Source: Streptococcus oralis
Lineage (GTDB): Bacteria > Bacillota > Bacilli > Lactobacillales > Streptococcaceae
Length of the DNA stretch: 64,000 nucleotides
NCBI RefSeq assembly: GCF_022749195.1
Contig: NZ_CP094226.1
Location: forward strand, 1,576,001-1,640,000
Direction: 5' to 3'
Positions 20,809 through 31,450 of this stretch are shown in pieces (position 1 is the stretch's first letter; each line of letters opens with the position of its first letter). The notes under the pieces are model-generated. The model was not told where the DNA came from and ran no database searches. It saw only the letters and a program-made list of their open reading frames with translations. Made by a program: the position numbers and the translations under genes.

Positions 20809-21870
20809 ATGCTCATATTTCCATTGATAAATGATCTGTCCAGAAAAATCATCCATATTGACATGGATGCCTTTTTTGCTGCGGTGGAAATCAGAGATAA
20901 TCCCAAGTTAAAGGGCAAACCTGTCATTATCGGAAGCGATCCCAGACAAACAGGTGGGCGTGGTGTCGTTTCTACCTGTAGCTATGAGGCGCGGGCTTTT
21001 GGTGTTCATTCGGCCATGAGCTCTAAAGAAGCTTATGAGCGCTGTCCCCAAGCTATCTTTATCTCTGGAAATTATGAAAAATACAAGACTGTGGGACTTG
21101 AGATTCGTGCTATTTTTAAACGCTACACTGATTTGATTGAACCTATGAGTATTGACGAGGCATACTTAGATGTGACAGAAAATAAACTCGGTATCAAGTC
21201 TGCCGTCAAAATAGCTCGTCTCATCCAAGAGGATATCTGGCAGGAACTACATCTGACTGCTTCTGCAGGCGTCTCTTATAACAAATTCTTGGCTAAGATG
21301 GCTAGTGACTATCAAAAACCACATGGTTTGACAGTTATCCTCCCAGATCAGGCCCAAGACTTTCTCAAACAAATGGACATTGCTAAATTTCATGGTGTGG
21401 GCAAAAAAACAGTTGAACGTCTTCATGAAATGGGCATTTATACTGGTGCGGACTTATTGGAGGTCTCAGAAGTCACTTTAATCGATCGGTTCGGCAGACT
21501 CGGTTTTGACCTTTATCGAAAGGCCAGGGGCATTCATAACTCACCGGTCAAGTCCAATCGCATTCGCAAGTCCATTGGCAAGGAAAAAACCTATGGAAAG
21601 ATCCTACAAGTAGAAGAAGACATTAAAAAAGAGCTGACTCTCCTCTCTGAAAAAGTAGCTCTCAATCTCAGCAAGCAGGAAAAAGCTGGAAAAATCATTA
21701 TCCTAAAAATACGATATGCTGACTTCTCTACTCTAACTAGACGAAAAAGCCTTCCGAAAGCAACACAGGATGCTAGTCAGATTTCTCAAACTGCCCTTCA
21801 ACTCTACGAAGAACTAGCTGAAAAAGAAAAAGGTATCCGTTTACTAGGAATTACGGTGACAGGATTTTAA
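20809..21870 (+). CDS. dinB: DNA polymerase IV (Y family)
   Basis: A 353-residue translesion polymerase. Catalytic carboxylates are in [12 protein letters not shown] (about residues 18-29) and [11 protein letters not shown] (about 114-124); the YEARAFGV finger motif and a helix-hairpin-helix thumb ([12 protein letters not shown]) follow, with the little-finger domain in the C-terminal third. It copies past damaged bases and lowers replication fidelity. It is divergent from pflB and convergent with uppP, an arrangement shared with pneumococcus. No LexA-type operator was seen. Confidence 0.96.
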   Translation: MLIFPLINDLSRKIIHIDMDAFFAAVEIRDNPKLKGKPVIIGSDPRQTGGRGVVSTCSYEARAFGVHSAMSSKEAYERCPQAIFISGNYEKYKTVGLEIRAIFKRYTDLIEPMSIDEAYLDVTENKLGIKSAVKIARLIQEDIWQELHLTASAGVSYNKFLAKMASDYQKPHGLTVILPDQAQDFLKQMDIAKFHGVGKKTVERLHEMGIYTGADLLEVSEVTLIDRFGRLGFDLYRKARGIHNSPVKSNRIRKSIGKEKTYGKILQVEEDIKKELTLLSEKVALNLSKQEKAGKIIILKIRYADFSTLTRRKSLPKATQDASQISQTALQLYEELAEKEKGIRLLGITVTGF

Positions 21871-21900
21871 AAAGCTTGAAGGAAAATTCCCTCAAGCTTT
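21871..21900. terminator. Bidirectional terminator between dinB and uppP
   Basis: AAAGCTTGA (21871-21879) / TCAAGCTTT (21892-21900) with A and T runs on both flanks, between two convergent stops. Confidence 0.85.
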
Positions 21901-21904
21901 TTTC

Positions 21905-22750
21905 TTATACAAACAAACGCACAAAACTATAGAGCAACAAGACACTACCGAGTACAATACGGTATTTACCAAAGAGTGTAAAGTCGTGTTTCTTCACATA
22001 GCTGGTCAAGAAACGAATAGCAACCATGCTGACTGCAAAGGCAACACCCATAGCAACCAAGAGCAAGAACAGTTGTCCAAAACTCAAGAGTTGACCTGCT
22101 TTAATAAATTTGAAAATCTTTAAAGCGCTGGCTCCGAACATAACAGGAATTCCGAGATAGAAGGTAAACTCTGTTACGACAGAGCGGCTCGTTCCATTTA
22201 ACAAACCACCAACAATCGTCGCACCTGAACGGCTCGTTCCCGGGAAGAGGGCGAGGACTTGGAAGAGCCCAATGTAAAGGGCTGTTTTATAAGGCAGCTT
22301 GTCAAGCTCTGTTACTGTTGGTTCAATGGCTTGCGCCTTATTTCGTTTTTCAAGGTAGATAAAGGCAACACCATAGATAATCAGCATGATTGCAACTGAA
22401 ACCATGTTATGGAAGTTGGCATCAAACCAATCATCTAGTTTAAAAACCAAGAGCAAAGGCAAGGTTGCAACCAAGACTTTTGACCACAATTGCCAAGTTC
22501 GACGGACTTCTACCTTATTTTTACCAGGTTTGAAAGGATTAAGCTTGTTAAAGTAAATGACCATAACCGCTAAGATAGCGCCGAGCTGAATGACAACATT
22601 AAACATGGACATGAAGGCTTCATTTTGGTCCTTGTATTGGACAAATTCTTCAACCAAGATCAAGTGGCCAGTACTTGAAATGGGCAACCATTCTGTAATT
22701 CCTTCAACAATCCCAAAAAAGATTGACTTCAAAATTTCAATAAAATACAT
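21905..22750 (-). CDS. uppP: Undecaprenyl-diphosphatase (BacA family)
   Basis: A 281-residue polytopic membrane enzyme that dephosphorylates undecaprenyl pyrophosphate to recycle the lipid carrier for peptidoglycan and other wall polymers; it also gives bacitracin tolerance. The two signature motifs are [18 protein letters not shown] (about 13-30) and [14 protein letters not shown] (about 168-181). About eight hydrophobic helices are visible. An extended -10 (TGCTATAAT) lies just upstream at 22775-22783. It is adjacent to dinB as in pneumococcus. Confidence 0.97.
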   Translation of the reverse strand: MYFIEILKSIFFGIVEGITEWLPISSTGHLILVEEFVQYKDQNEAFMSMFNVVIQLGAILAVMVIYFNKLNPFKPGKNKVEVRRTWQLWSKVLVATLPLLLVFKLDDWFDANFHNMVSVAIMLIIYGVAFIYLEKRNKAQAIEPTVTELDKLPYKTALYIGLFQVLALFPGTSRSGATIVGGLLNGTSRSVVTEFTFYLGIPVMFGASALKIFKFIKAGQLLSFGQLFLLLVAMGVAFAVSMVAIRFLTSYVKKHDFTLFGKYRIVLGSVLLLYSFVRLFV

Positions 22751-22774
22751 ACATTACTCCTTTTTCTGTCCTCT

Positions 22775-22783
22775 ATTATAGCA
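22775..22783 (-). promoter_or_regulatory. Extended -10 promoter of uppP
   Basis: Minus strand TGCTATAAT, 24 bp before the uppP ATG. Confidence 0.6.
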
Positions 22784-22809
22784 TAATTTCGGATGTTGCG
22801 ATAGATTTT

Positions 22810-24705
22810 TTAGAAGGCGCCGATACTACCACCGCCTCCGCCTCCTGAGAATCCTCCACCTGAAGAACCACTTCCAGAAGATACAGAGTAATTGCTAGCT
22901 GTATTTGCGACAGCAGTATATTGCTTGATTTGTGCAGTTGAGGTGTAGAACTGTGAGTGCCAACCATAGGCTACATAAAGATTCAAATCTGGATTTTCAA
23001 GCTGAATATGGCGAACTTTCATTAACTTGCTCACCTTCTTGGCATAACCAAAGAGAGTCGCATAGACCAGTAGACGGTTCCAAAGGACGATGCTCTCTAG
23101 CTCGGCCTGATCCAGATGAGCAATATCACGAAGCATATTTTCAAAACTAGTCCAAAGATAGAAAATCTCCGCCCCTTCCTCTGTTAGAACTCCATCACGA
23201 TAGGCTCCTCGCATTTCAAAATGAACCCAGAAACTTGCTGCCAGCCCTGTCAACCCCAAGAGAAGGAAAGGAATTGAGAAGAAACCGTGAGTCTGCCAAC
23301 TATAGTAAAAGAAAAGCAGACCACCTAGAGCCGTTATAGCTGAACAGACCCGCATCCCAAGAGCAAGACGGCGTTCCTCACTTGTCAAGGGACGATAATA
23401 GCTTGGAATACGAAGTACATGGACCTTATCCGTAACACAGGACTGAATGCGTTGAAGTCTTCCTTCAAAGGAGCGTTTGAGACGCGAGCCTGTTTCTCGG
23501 ATATGTTTTTCATCTGACTCTTTGGCACCACGGTAAAGGGAAGATGAAACTTGGTAATCAGGGAAGAGCTCTGAAATAGCCAATTCTTTCTTATTTGACA
23601 AAGTCATGCGCAGACATTCCTTCTCAAAATTGGACAAACCCTTTTCACTGATAATGCGCACATAAGGTTCCTCATCCCCTTGGAAAATAGATAAATGGCC
23701 TCGATCTACTAGATCCAACAAGGTTGCCTGAATCAATCGTTCAAAAGTAAATTTACCAAACCCTGACTTGTTTAGGGGATTGACTTCCTCTAAGGAAGTT
23801 GAATACACTGCTTCTGCTAAAACCATTGGAGGCAAATCCATCGGTGGTTCGTAGAGTCGATGATCTTTTGGAAAGACCTTTTTAATGCTTGTACTCTGAC
23901 GAAACATCCTATAGAAGAGAGGAACTAAAAGTAAGAGACTCATAAAAATGACGGGAAACATCCATTTCATCAAAATCTCACTTTGCGCTTTTTCTGTCGC
24001 TATATTGGTTTCAATCCGGTTAAAATCGGTTAAACGTTCTTCCTCTAATCCTTGATCTGGAGCTCCTGCAAAAGCACTTCTAGGCCAGTAGGCATGTAAT
24101 TCGATCTGTCGCTTTCTAGGAAGATCTTTCATCTTGACATGATAGAGATTATTTGCTTTTTCAACACTAGAGTCCCTTAGGAGTTGGCCTGCATGAAAAT
24201 AGAGTTTCTCTGCTGGAGTATCTGAGCTGACCTTAAACTCAATCTCTTTGATGTCCCCAGTACTATCGGTCAAGGGTTGCCAATTTAGCTCTGCGATGTC
24301 CTTATATAAGAAGAGAGGGTTTGTTAGTTTCCAGGTAACCGTTACCCGAACAGTATCTCCGGCATATCCAGCATTGTAAATTTTCACCTTGTAGCCGTCC
24401 TCTTCCTCCATAGTATAGAAGGAAACATTTTGAACAATTCTTCCATTTTTAGAGACCTGAACGGTCGGGTCGGGATCAATGTCAAATCCTTCCGGCATTT
24501 TCCCAGCTTTCCCTAGTCCAACCAACTGACCATTATAATCGTCTCCAAAGCGGTAGGTAATTGTTTCCTTAAAAATTGCAGTATTATCTGCATGAATATT
24601 CAAATCACCCTGATAGGATAAGATATCAAAGTCTACTGCAAAAACCAGGCTCGGTATAAATAATAAATAAGTAAATACCAAAGCCAACAGCCATCTTTTT
24701 TTCAT
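22810..24705 (-). CDS. DUF2207 domain membrane protein with glycine-rich tail
   Basis: A 631-residue envelope protein. A signal peptide or anchor (residues 1-23) precedes an extracytoplasmic DUF2207 domain (about 25-235), a transmembrane helix (about 247-270), a cytoplasmic region (about 275-455), then two more helices (about 457-500) and a C-terminal region. It ends in a low-complexity Ser/Gly tail (SSGSGSSGGGFSGGGGGGS), a known feature of DUF2207 proteins. Function is unknown. It has its own extended -10 promoter and is divergent from the amino-acid ABC operon; no terminator separates it clearly from uppP. Confidence 0.85.
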   Translation of the reverse strand: MKKRWLLALVFTYLLFIPSLVFAVDFDILSYQGDLNIHADNTAIFKETITYRFGDDYNGQLVGLGKAGKMPEGFDIDPDPTVQVSKNGRIVQNVSFYTMEEEDGYKVKIYNAGYAGDTVRVTVTWKLTNPLFLYKDIAELNWQPLTDSTGDIKEIEFKVSSDTPAEKLYFHAGQLLRDSSVEKANNLYHVKMKDLPRKRQIELHAYWPRSAFAGAPDQGLEEERLTDFNRIETNIATEKAQSEILMKWMFPVIFMSLLLLVPLFYRMFRQSTSIKKVFPKDHRLYEPPMDLPPMVLAEAVYSTSLEEVNPLNKSGFGKFTFERLIQATLLDLVDRGHLSIFQGDEEPYVRIISEKGLSNFEKECLRMTLSNKKELAISELFPDYQVSSSLYRGAKESDEKHIRETGSRLKRSFEGRLQRIQSCVTDKVHVLRIPSYYRPLTSEERRLALGMRVCSAITALGGLLFFYYSWQTHGFFSIPFLLLGLTGLAASFWVHFEMRGAYRDGVLTEEGAEIFYLWTSFENMLRDIAHLDQAELESIVLWNRLLVYATLFGYAKKVSKLMKVRHIQLENPDLNLYVAYGWHSQFYTSTAQIKQYTAVANTASNYSVSSGSGSSGGGFSGGGGGGSIGAF

Positions 24706-24732
24706 GATCGGTTCCCTTTCAATCTTTTTACC

Positions 24733-24741
24733 ATTATATCA
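24733..24741 (-). promoter_or_regulatory. Extended -10 promoter of the DUF2207 gene
   Basis: Minus strand TGATATAAT (24733-24741), 27 bp before the start codon. Confidence 0.6.
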
Positions 24742-24768
24742 TTTTTTATAAGTAAAGGCTTACTTGTA

Positions 24769-24797
24769 TTGAAAATCTCACTATTTTTAGATACAAT
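24769..24797 (+). promoter_or_regulatory. Promoter of the amino-acid ABC transporter operon
   Basis: TTGAAA (24769-24774), 17-bp spacer, TACAAT (24792-24797), about 38 bp before the ATG. Confidence 0.75.
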
Positions 24798-24835
24798 AGA
24801 GAGAAGTCATTTTTAGACTAGAAATAGGAGAAAAC

Positions 24836-26398
24836 ATGAAAAAATTATGCTTATCTATCCTTGCTAGCCTAGCCCTTACACTGGGACTAGTTAGCCAGGT
24901 CCAAGCCGACGAATATTTACGCATTGGGATGGAGGCAGCGTACGCCCCCTTCAACTGGACCCAAGACGATGATAGTAACGGCGCTGTCAAAATTGACGGT
25001 ACCAACCAATATGCCAATGGCTACGATGTCCAAATCGCTAAAAAGATTGCTAAAGACCTAGGCAAGGAACCTTTGGTCGTTAAAACCAAGTGGGAAGGAC
25101 TTGTTCCAGCCCTTACTTCTGGCAAGATCGATATGATCATTGCAGGTATGAGCCCAACAGCTGAACGCAAACAAGAAATTGCCTTTTCAAGCAGTTACTA
25201 TACTAGTGAACCTGTTCTATTGGTCAAAAAGGACTCTGCCTATGCCAATGCCAAATCTTTGGAGGACTTTAGCGGAGCAAAAATCACTTCTCAACAAGGT
25301 GTTTACCTCTATGATTTGATTTCCCAAATTCCAGGTGCCAAAAAAGAAACTGCTATGGGTGACTTCGCTCAGATGCGTCAAGCTTTGGAGGCCGGTGTTA
25401 TTGATGCCTATGTTTCTGAACGACCTGAAGCAATGACCGCTGAGTCTGCTAACGCTAAGTTCAAAATGATCCAACCTCAACCAGGTTTCAAAACTGGCGA
25501 AGAAGATACAGCTATTGCCATTGGACTTCGTAAAGATGACAGCCGCATCAGCCAAATCAATGCGAGCATCGAAACCATCTCTAAGGATGAACAAGTAGCC
25601 CTCATGGATCGTATGATCAAAGAGCAACCTGTGGAGTCTACAACAACAGAGGAAGAAAGTAGTTTCTTTAGTCAAGTCGCTAAGATACTTTCTGAAAACT
25701 GGCAACAACTCTTGCGTGGTGCTGGTATCACACTCTTAATCTCCATTATCGGAACCATCACAGGTCTCCTTATCGGACTTGCAATCGGGGTCTTCCGTAC
25801 CGCTCCACTATCTGAGAACAAGGCAATGTATGCCTTACAGAAACTAGTCGGTTGGATTCTCAATGTCTATATTGAGATCTTCCGTGGTACACCGATGATT
25901 GTTCAATCTATGGTTATCTACTATGGAACTGCCCAAGCTTTCGGTATCAACCTTGACCGCACACTAGCCGCTATCTTCATCGTCTCAATCAATACGGGTG
26001 CCTACATGACAGAGATCGTTCGTGGTGGTATCCTAGCAGTTGACAAAGGACAGTTTGAAGCCGCAACTGCTCTTGGTATGACCCACAATCAAACCATGCG
26101 TAAGATTGTCCTACCTCAGGTTATCCGTAATATTCTACCCGCTACTGGTAATGAGTTTGTCATCAATATCAAAGATACCTCTGTATTGAACGTTATTTCA
26201 GTTGTTGAGCTTTATTTCTCAGGAAATACTGTAGCAACACAAACCTATCAATACTTCCAGACCTTTACCATCATCGCCGTGATCTACTTTGTCCTCACCT
26301 TTACCGTGACCCGTATCCTACGCTTCATCGAACGTCGTATGGACATGGATACTTACACTACAGGTGCTAACCAAATGCAAACGGAGGATTTGAAATAA
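24836..26398 (+). CDS. Amino-acid ABC transporter, fused substrate-binding and permease protein
   Basis: A 520-residue fusion. Residues 1-24 are a signal peptide ending VQADE, about 25-262 form an SBP family 3 polar amino-acid-binding domain ([14 protein letters not shown]), and about 285-505 form the permease with several helices and the EAA loop ([21 protein letters not shown], about 418-437). Such GlnH-GlnP fusions import glutamine, glutamate or related polar amino acids. The stop overlaps the ATG of the ATPase gene by one base, so the pair is translationally coupled. Substrate specificity cannot be fixed from motifs. Confidence 0.93.
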   Translation: MKKLCLSILASLALTLGLVSQVQADEYLRIGMEAAYAPFNWTQDDDSNGAVKIDGTNQYANGYDVQIAKKIAKDLGKEPLVVKTKWEGLVPALTSGKIDMIIAGMSPTAERKQEIAFSSSYYTSEPVLLVKKDSAYANAKSLEDFSGAKITSQQGVYLYDLISQIPGAKKETAMGDFAQMRQALEAGVIDAYVSERPEAMTAESANAKFKMIQPQPGFKTGEEDTAIAIGLRKDDSRISQINASIETISKDEQVALMDRMIKEQPVESTTTEEESSFFSQVAKILSENWQQLLRGAGITLLISIIGTITGLLIGLAIGVFRTAPLSENKAMYALQKLVGWILNVYIEIFRGTPMIVQSMVIYYGTAQAFGINLDRTLAAIFIVSINTGAYMTEIVRGGILAVDKGQFEAATALGMTHNQTMRKIVLPQVIRNILPATGNEFVINIKDTSVLNVISVVELYFSGNTVATQTYQYFQTFTIIAVIYFVLTFTVTRILRFIERRMDMDTYTTGANQMQTEDLK

Positions 26399-27138
26399 TG
26401 ACACAAGCAATCCTTGAAATCAAACACCTCAAAAAATCCTATGGGCAAAACGAAGTGCTAAAAGACATTTCTCTCACCGTCCATAAAGGAGAGGTTATTT
26501 CCATCATCGGGAGCTCAGGAAGCGGAAAATCAACCTTCCTTCGTTCGATTAATTTACTAGAAACACCTACAGAGGGAGAGATTCTCTATCGAGGAGAAAA
26601 TGTCTTAGAAAAAGGCTATAACCTCACCCATTATCGTGAAAAACTCGGTATGGTTTTCCAATCTTTCAATCTCTTTGAAAATCTGAATGTCCTTGAAAAT
26701 ACGATCGTTGCCCAAACGACTGTACTCAAACGCGACCACTCTGAAGCTGAAAAAATTGCCAAAGAGAATCTCGAAAAAGTTGGCATGGGAGAACGTTACT
26801 GGCAAGCCAAGCCGAAACAACTCTCAGGGGGACAAAAACAACGCGTGGCTATCGCCCGCGCTCTCTCCATGAATCCTGATGCCATTCTCTTCGACGAACC
26901 AACATCTGCTCTTGACCCTGAAATGGTTGGAGAAGTCCTCAAAATTATGCAGGATTTGGCTCAAGAAGGCTTGACCATGATCGTCGTAACCCACGAAATG
27001 GAATTCGCCCGCGATGTCTCTCACCGTGTCATCTTTATGGATAAGGGCGTCATTGCTGAAGAAGGCAAACCAGAAGAACTCTTCACGAACCCTAAAGAAG
27101 AACGGACAAAAGAGTTTCTTCAACGTTATCTCAGCTAA
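26398..27138 (+). CDS. glnQ: Amino-acid ABC transporter ATP-binding protein (GlnQ type)
   Basis: A 246-residue ATPase of the polar amino-acid family. Walker [10 protein letters not shown] (about residues 37-45), Q-loop in MVFQSFNLF, signature [15 protein letters not shown] (about 141-155), Walker [13 protein letters not shown] and H-loop VVTHEM are all intact. It energises the fused binding-protein/permease encoded just upstream. The gene symbol is generic for the family; paralogues are common in streptococci. Confidence 0.93.
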   Translation: MTQAILEIKHLKKSYGQNEVLKDISLTVHKGEVISIIGSSGSGKSTFLRSINLLETPTEGEILYRGENVLEKGYNLTHYREKLGMVFQSFNLFENLNVLENTIVAQTTVLKRDHSEAEKIAKENLEKVGMGERYWQAKPKQLSGGQKQRVAIARALSMNPDAILFDEPTSALDPEMVGEVLKIMQDLAQEGLTMIVVTHEMEFARDVSHRVIFMDKGVIAEEGKPEELFTNPKEERTKEFLQRYLS

Positions 27139-27143
27139 TAAAC

Positions 27144-27173
27144 AAAGACTGCATAAAGAATGCAGTCTTTTTA
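27144..27173 (+). terminator. Terminator after the amino-acid ABC operon
   Basis: Perfect stem AAAGACTGCAT (27144-27154) / ATGCAGTCTTT (27160-27170) followed by TT. Confidence 0.88.
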
Positions 27174-27192
27174 ATTTGTAATTGTAAAGAAA

Positions 27193-27219
27193 AGGCAGAC
27201 TCGACTCAGGAATCTGCCT
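27193..27219 (-). terminator. Terminator after the small HTH gene
   Basis: Minus-strand stem AGGCAGA (27213-27219) / TCTGCCT (27193-27199) followed by TTTCTTT. Confidence 0.75.
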
Positions 27220-27230
27220 GTGACCACAGT

Positions 27231-27446
27231 TTAATCTTCAAATTTTTCATGATTTTTTTCATAGAAATCGATTAAACCAAGAGCTGTTTCAAATGAAATA
27301 TTTTTAACTTTTGCGCGTCCTTGTGCTAGAGCAATGATAGACATTTCACGCGCATTCGTTTCTTTAGAGATACGGTAGCCTGTGATTTTCTTATCACGAA
27401 CCCAGCCAACAACTGCTTCCACTTTTTCAAAGTTCGACTTAGCCAT
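27231..27446 (-). CDS. Small helix-turn-helix protein (XRE-like), 71 residues
   Basis: A 71-residue protein whose central part (ITGYRISKETNAREMSII ... NISFETALGLIDF) looks like a small Cro/C1-type HTH domain: a GYRISKET helix followed by a recognition-helix-like stretch. It has no other domain. It is monocistronic, with a near-consensus promoter and a 17-bp palindrome over the -10 box, which suggests it represses itself. A homologue sits in the same place in pneumococcus, next to the amino-acid transporter. Its targets are unknown, and DNA binding is inferred. Confidence 0.75.
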   Translation of the reverse strand: MAKSNFEKVEAVVGWVRDKKITGYRISKETNAREMSIIALAQGRAKVKNISFETALGLIDFYEKNHEKFED

Positions 27447-27468
27447 GTTCTTCTCCTAAATTATTCTT

Positions 27469-27485
27469 TACAATACTTAATTGTA
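27469..27485. promoter_or_regulatory. Palindrome over the -10 box of the small HTH gene
   Basis: TACAAT-ACTTA-ATTGTA, a perfect 6-bp inverted repeat in which one arm is itself the -10 hexamer. Confidence 0.5.
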
Positions 27486-27508
27486 TACGTTTTTATTTCG
27501 TTTGTCAA
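27480..27508 (-). promoter_or_regulatory. Promoter of the small HTH gene
   Basis: Minus strand consensus TTGACA (27503-27508), 17-bp spacer, TACAAT (27480-27485). Confidence 0.85.
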
Positions 27509-27552
27509 TAAAAAAACATATATTCGTCGCAACTATATTATTCTGCATATTT

Positions 27553-28449
27553 TTATTTGGCTTTTAAAGCCGATAATATATGAGTTCTTATATCCTCAAC
27601 TCCATTAGGATTTGCTGGTAGGAAGATTGTATTATTACCCTCTTTATCTGCAAAATTATTCAATGTATCTAAATACTGGTTCGTTAATAGGATAGACATG
27701 ATTTGTTCTTCAGTTAGCTCAACATTGGCTCCTTTTAACTCTTGGATAGAATCAGCTAGTCCGTCAACAATTGCTTTACGCTGCTCTGCAATCCCTACAC
27801 CATGTAGGCGATCTTTTTCTGCTTCTGCTTCTGCTGCGGTCACGATTTTAATCTTATCTGCTTCAGCAAGCTCTTGCGCCGCAACTCTCTTACGTTGAGC
27901 CGCGTTAATTTCATTCATTGATTGTTTTACTTCAGCATCAGGTTCAACCTTAGTAATCAGCGTTTTGACAATGATATACCCATACGTAGACATTTCTTCC
28001 GCCACTTGTTTTTGAACTTCTAAGGCGATTTCATCCTTCTTCTCAAACAACTCATCTAGGGTTAGCTTTGGTACAGATGAACGCAAAGCATCTTCAATAT
28101 AGGATTTAATTTGGGCTTCTGGACGCATCAATTTATAATAAGCATCTGTGACATTGTTTTCATTTACTCGATACTGAGTTGCCACATTCATCGTTACAAA
28201 TACATTATCTTGCGTCTTTGTCTCTACAACAATCTCACTTTGCAACAAGCGTAGTTGAACTCTTGCAGCAATCCTATCAATCCCAAAAGGAGCTCGTAAA
28301 TGAATACCACTATTACTCAACTTTTGGTATTTACCAAAGCGTTCTATGATAGCGACAGATTGTTGTCGAACCACATACACAGAACTAACCATAATCACTG
28401 ATGCAATCACCACTAAAAACAATAAAACAAGTAAAATTTGTAAAACCAT
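27553..28449 (-). CDS. SPFH/Band 7 (stomatin-like) membrane protein
   Basis: A 298-residue protein with one N-terminal transmembrane helix (residues 2-25), then the SPFH domain (about 26-185; YVVRQQSVAIIERFGKYQKL at its start), an alanine/glutamate-rich coiled region (AAEAEAEKDRLHGVGIAEQRKA, about 208-228) and a C-terminal tail. Stomatin-like proteins form membrane-associated oligomers linked to microdomain organisation and membrane protein quality control. It is monocistronic, and no NfeD partner gene is adjacent. Function in this organism is not known. Confidence 0.9.
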   Translation of the reverse strand: MVLQILLVLLFLVVIASVIMVSSVYVVRQQSVAIIERFGKYQKLSNSGIHLRAPFGIDRIAARVQLRLLQSEIVVETKTQDNVFVTMNVATQYRVNENNVTDAYYKLMRPEAQIKSYIEDALRSSVPKLTLDELFEKKDEIALEVQKQVAEEMSTYGYIIVKTLITKVEPDAEVKQSMNEINAAQRKRVAAQELAEADKIKIVTAAEAEAEKDRLHGVGIAEQRKAIVDGLADSIQELKGANVELTEEQIMSILLTNQYLDTLNNFADKEGNNTIFLPANPNGVEDIRTHILSALKAK

Positions 28450-28475
28450 GGGAATCTCCCCCTTTCGTCACCATC

Positions 28476-28504
28476 ATTATAGCACCATCATCATTATTAC
28501 GCAA
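28476..28504 (-). promoter_or_regulatory. Promoter of the SPFH gene
   Basis: Minus strand TTGCGT (28499-28504), 17-bp spacer, TATAAT (28476-28481). Confidence 0.7.
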
Positions 28505-28531
28505 ATAATATGATAATAATTTTATTTTAGC

Positions 28532-29782
28532 TTAAACTAGCATATTATACAACGTTTCGTTCCCATTCAAATTAATATAAGATGGGTCAAACTTTTCCAT
28601 TCGATGAATCAATCCAGCATAGTCATGCTTATTGGCAAGAGCTACCCCAATCAAGACAGGGCCTGTCCCCTTGCTTGCTCGTTTGATATATTCAAAACGA
28701 GTGATGTCATCATTTGGTCCCAAAATGTCATTTACAAACTCTCGTAGAGCTCCTGGACGTTGTGGGAAATTCACTACAAAGTAATGCTTGATTCCATCGT
28801 AAATCAAGGCACGTTCTTCCATCTCTGGCATGCGGTTGATATCGTTATTTCCTCCAGAAATAATACAACAAATCGTCTTGCCTTTGATATAGTCTGATAA
28901 AACTTCCAAGGCTGCAACACTAGCAGCCCCTGCTGGTTCCGCTACAATTCCTTGCTTGGAATAAAGATCAATCAAGGTTTCAGAAATCAATCCCTCGTCT
29001 ACCCCAATCAGCGTTTCAACATTCTTACGGGTCGCTTCGTAGGTCAACTGTCCAACTTTCTGTACAGCTATCCCATCAGCAAACTTATCAATTTCTTTGA
29101 GTTTAACTGGTCCCCCAGCCTCAAAGGCAGCTTTCATAGAGCGGGCTCCATTGGCTTCTACCCCAATCACTTCAATAGTCGGATTGGTTTCCTTAATATA
29201 AGTAGAAACACCGGCAATCAATCCGCCACCACCTACTGGTACAAGTACTGTATCAAAATCAATAGACTCTTTACGGGCTTCTTCAAGAATTTCATAGGCT
29301 ACAGTCCCTTGACCAGCCTGAACATGCGCATCATCAAAAGGATCAATGAAGGTGCGGTTTTCTGTCAGTGTAAATTTTTGTGCTGCCTTAGCAGAAGCAT
29401 CAAAGGTATCCCCTACCAACTTGATTGTCACGAACTCTCCACCGAAAAAGCGAACCTGCCCAATCTTTTGTTGTGGTGTTGTAATAGGCATAAAAATCGT
29501 TGCAGGAATCTTCATCTCATTGCAAGTATAGGCGACACCTTGAGCGTGATTTCCCGCAGAGGCACAGACTACACCACGCTCACGTTCTTCTTTTGATAGT
29601 TGAGAAATGGCATAATAGGCTCCACGAATTTTAAAAGAGCGAACTCGTTGCGCATTCTCCTTTTTGAGATAAATCTTTGCTTGGTATTTTTCTGATAAAT
29701 AATGATCATATTCTAGTGGTGTATCAACTACTACACCACTTAAAACTTTGTGGGCTTTCACCACATCTTTTGCACTTAGCAT
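28532..29782 (-). CDS. ilvA: Threonine dehydratase, biosynthetic
   Basis: A 416-residue PLP enzyme that deaminates threonine to 2-oxobutanoate, the first committed step of isoleucine synthesis. The PLP lysine is Lys51 in RSFKIRGAYYAI, the phosphate-binding glycine loop is VPVGGGGLIAG (about 181-191), and SGGNND lies near 309-314. A single C-terminal ACT-like regulatory region (about 325-416) is present, so this is the short form. It follows ilvC but is separated from it by a terminator-like hairpin. Confidence 0.95.
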   Translation of the reverse strand: MLSAKDVVKAHKVLSGVVVDTPLEYDHYLSEKYQAKIYLKKENAQRVRSFKIRGAYYAISQLSKEERERGVVCASAGNHAQGVAYTCNEMKIPATIFMPITTPQQKIGQVRFFGGEFVTIKLVGDTFDASAKAAQKFTLTENRTFIDPFDDAHVQAGQGTVAYEILEEARKESIDFDTVLVPVGGGGLIAGVSTYIKETNPTIEVIGVEANGARSMKAAFEAGGPVKLKEIDKFADGIAVQKVGQLTYEATRKNVETLIGVDEGLISETLIDLYSKQGIVAEPAGAASVAALEVLSDYIKGKTICCIISGGNNDINRMPEMEERALIYDGIKHYFVVNFPQRPGALREFVNDILGPNDDITRFEYIKRASKGTGPVLIGVALANKHDYAGLIHRMEKFDPSYINLNGNETLYNMLV

Positions 29783-29810
29783 TGTCTCCTCCTCAAATAC
29801 TTTTCAAGAT

Positions 29811-29838
29811 AAAAAACGAGTTAGGTACCCCCAACTCG
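29811..29838 (-). terminator. Terminator or attenuator between ilvC and ilvA
   Basis: Minus strand CGAGTTGGG (29830-29838) pairs with CCTAACTCG (29817-29825, with one G-T), followed by six T. It would reduce read-through from ilvBNC into ilvA. Confidence 0.8.
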
Positions 29839-29861
29839 CCTTCTGTCTCTCTTTACAAGAA

Positions 29862-30914
<1,053 letters not shown>

Positions 30915-30948
30915 TTATAGGCTGGTTAAACAAATTTATGCTGGATTT

Positions 30949-30971
30949 TATACTCATTGAAAATCAAAGAG
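30949..30971 (-). repeat. Remnant of a BOX element (boxA-like start)
   Basis: TATACTCATTGAAAATCAAAGAG differs in one base from the start of pneumococcal boxA (TATACTCAATGAAAATCAAAGAG). Only the first segment remains; it abuts the ilvN stop codon. The strand is arbitrary. Confidence 0.6.
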
Positions 30972-30973
30972 TA

Positions 30974-31450
30974 TTAGTCGCGGGTAAATCCAGTTGCACC
31001 CGTACGAGCGATATTTTTAATACCATATGGTCGAATCACTCGTAATAAAGCTTCACTCTTTTCAGCATTTCCCGTCATCTGGATGGTAATTGAGCTTGGA
31101 GCCACATCTACTACCGTTGCTCGGAAAGGTTGGATAATGGCCAAGATTTCTGCACGCTTCTCAGCAGGAGCAGATACTTTTACCAAGATAACTTCTCTTT
31201 CCAAGTGTGGTTTATCTGTGATATCTCGAATGCGAATCACATCAATCTGACGATTGAGCTGTTTAATGATTTGCTCTACTTCATCATGAGATGCTACATC
31301 AATAATGATGGTGATGCGAGATACATTGGGATTCTCTGTCGCACCAACTGAGATACTCTCAATATTGACTTGACGACGAGAAAGGACACCTGTAAAACGA
31401 TTCAAAACTCCTGAACGGTTTTGCAATCTAGCTGTTAACATTCTACGCAT
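30974..31450 (-). CDS. ilvN: Acetolactate synthase small (regulatory) subunit
   Basis: A 158-residue protein with an N-terminal ACT domain (LTARLQNRSGVLNRFTGVLSRR) and the C-terminal ALS_ss_C domain. It activates the catalytic subunit IlvB and confers valine feedback inhibition. Its ATG overlaps the ilvB stop by 8 bp, showing translational coupling. A start three codons later is also possible. Confidence 0.95.
   Translation of the reverse strand: MRRMLTARLQNRSGVLNRFTGVLSRRQVNIESISVGATENPNVSRITIIIDVASHDEVEQIIKQLNRQIDVIRIRDITDKPHLEREVILVKVSAPAEKRAEILAIIQPFRATVVDVAPSSITIQMTGNAEKSEALLRVIRPYGIKNIARTGATGFTRD

Noticed and set aside
28952..29596. 214-codon open frame opposite ilvA
   Set aside because: Antisense to ilvA codons, no start signals and no protein-like composition.
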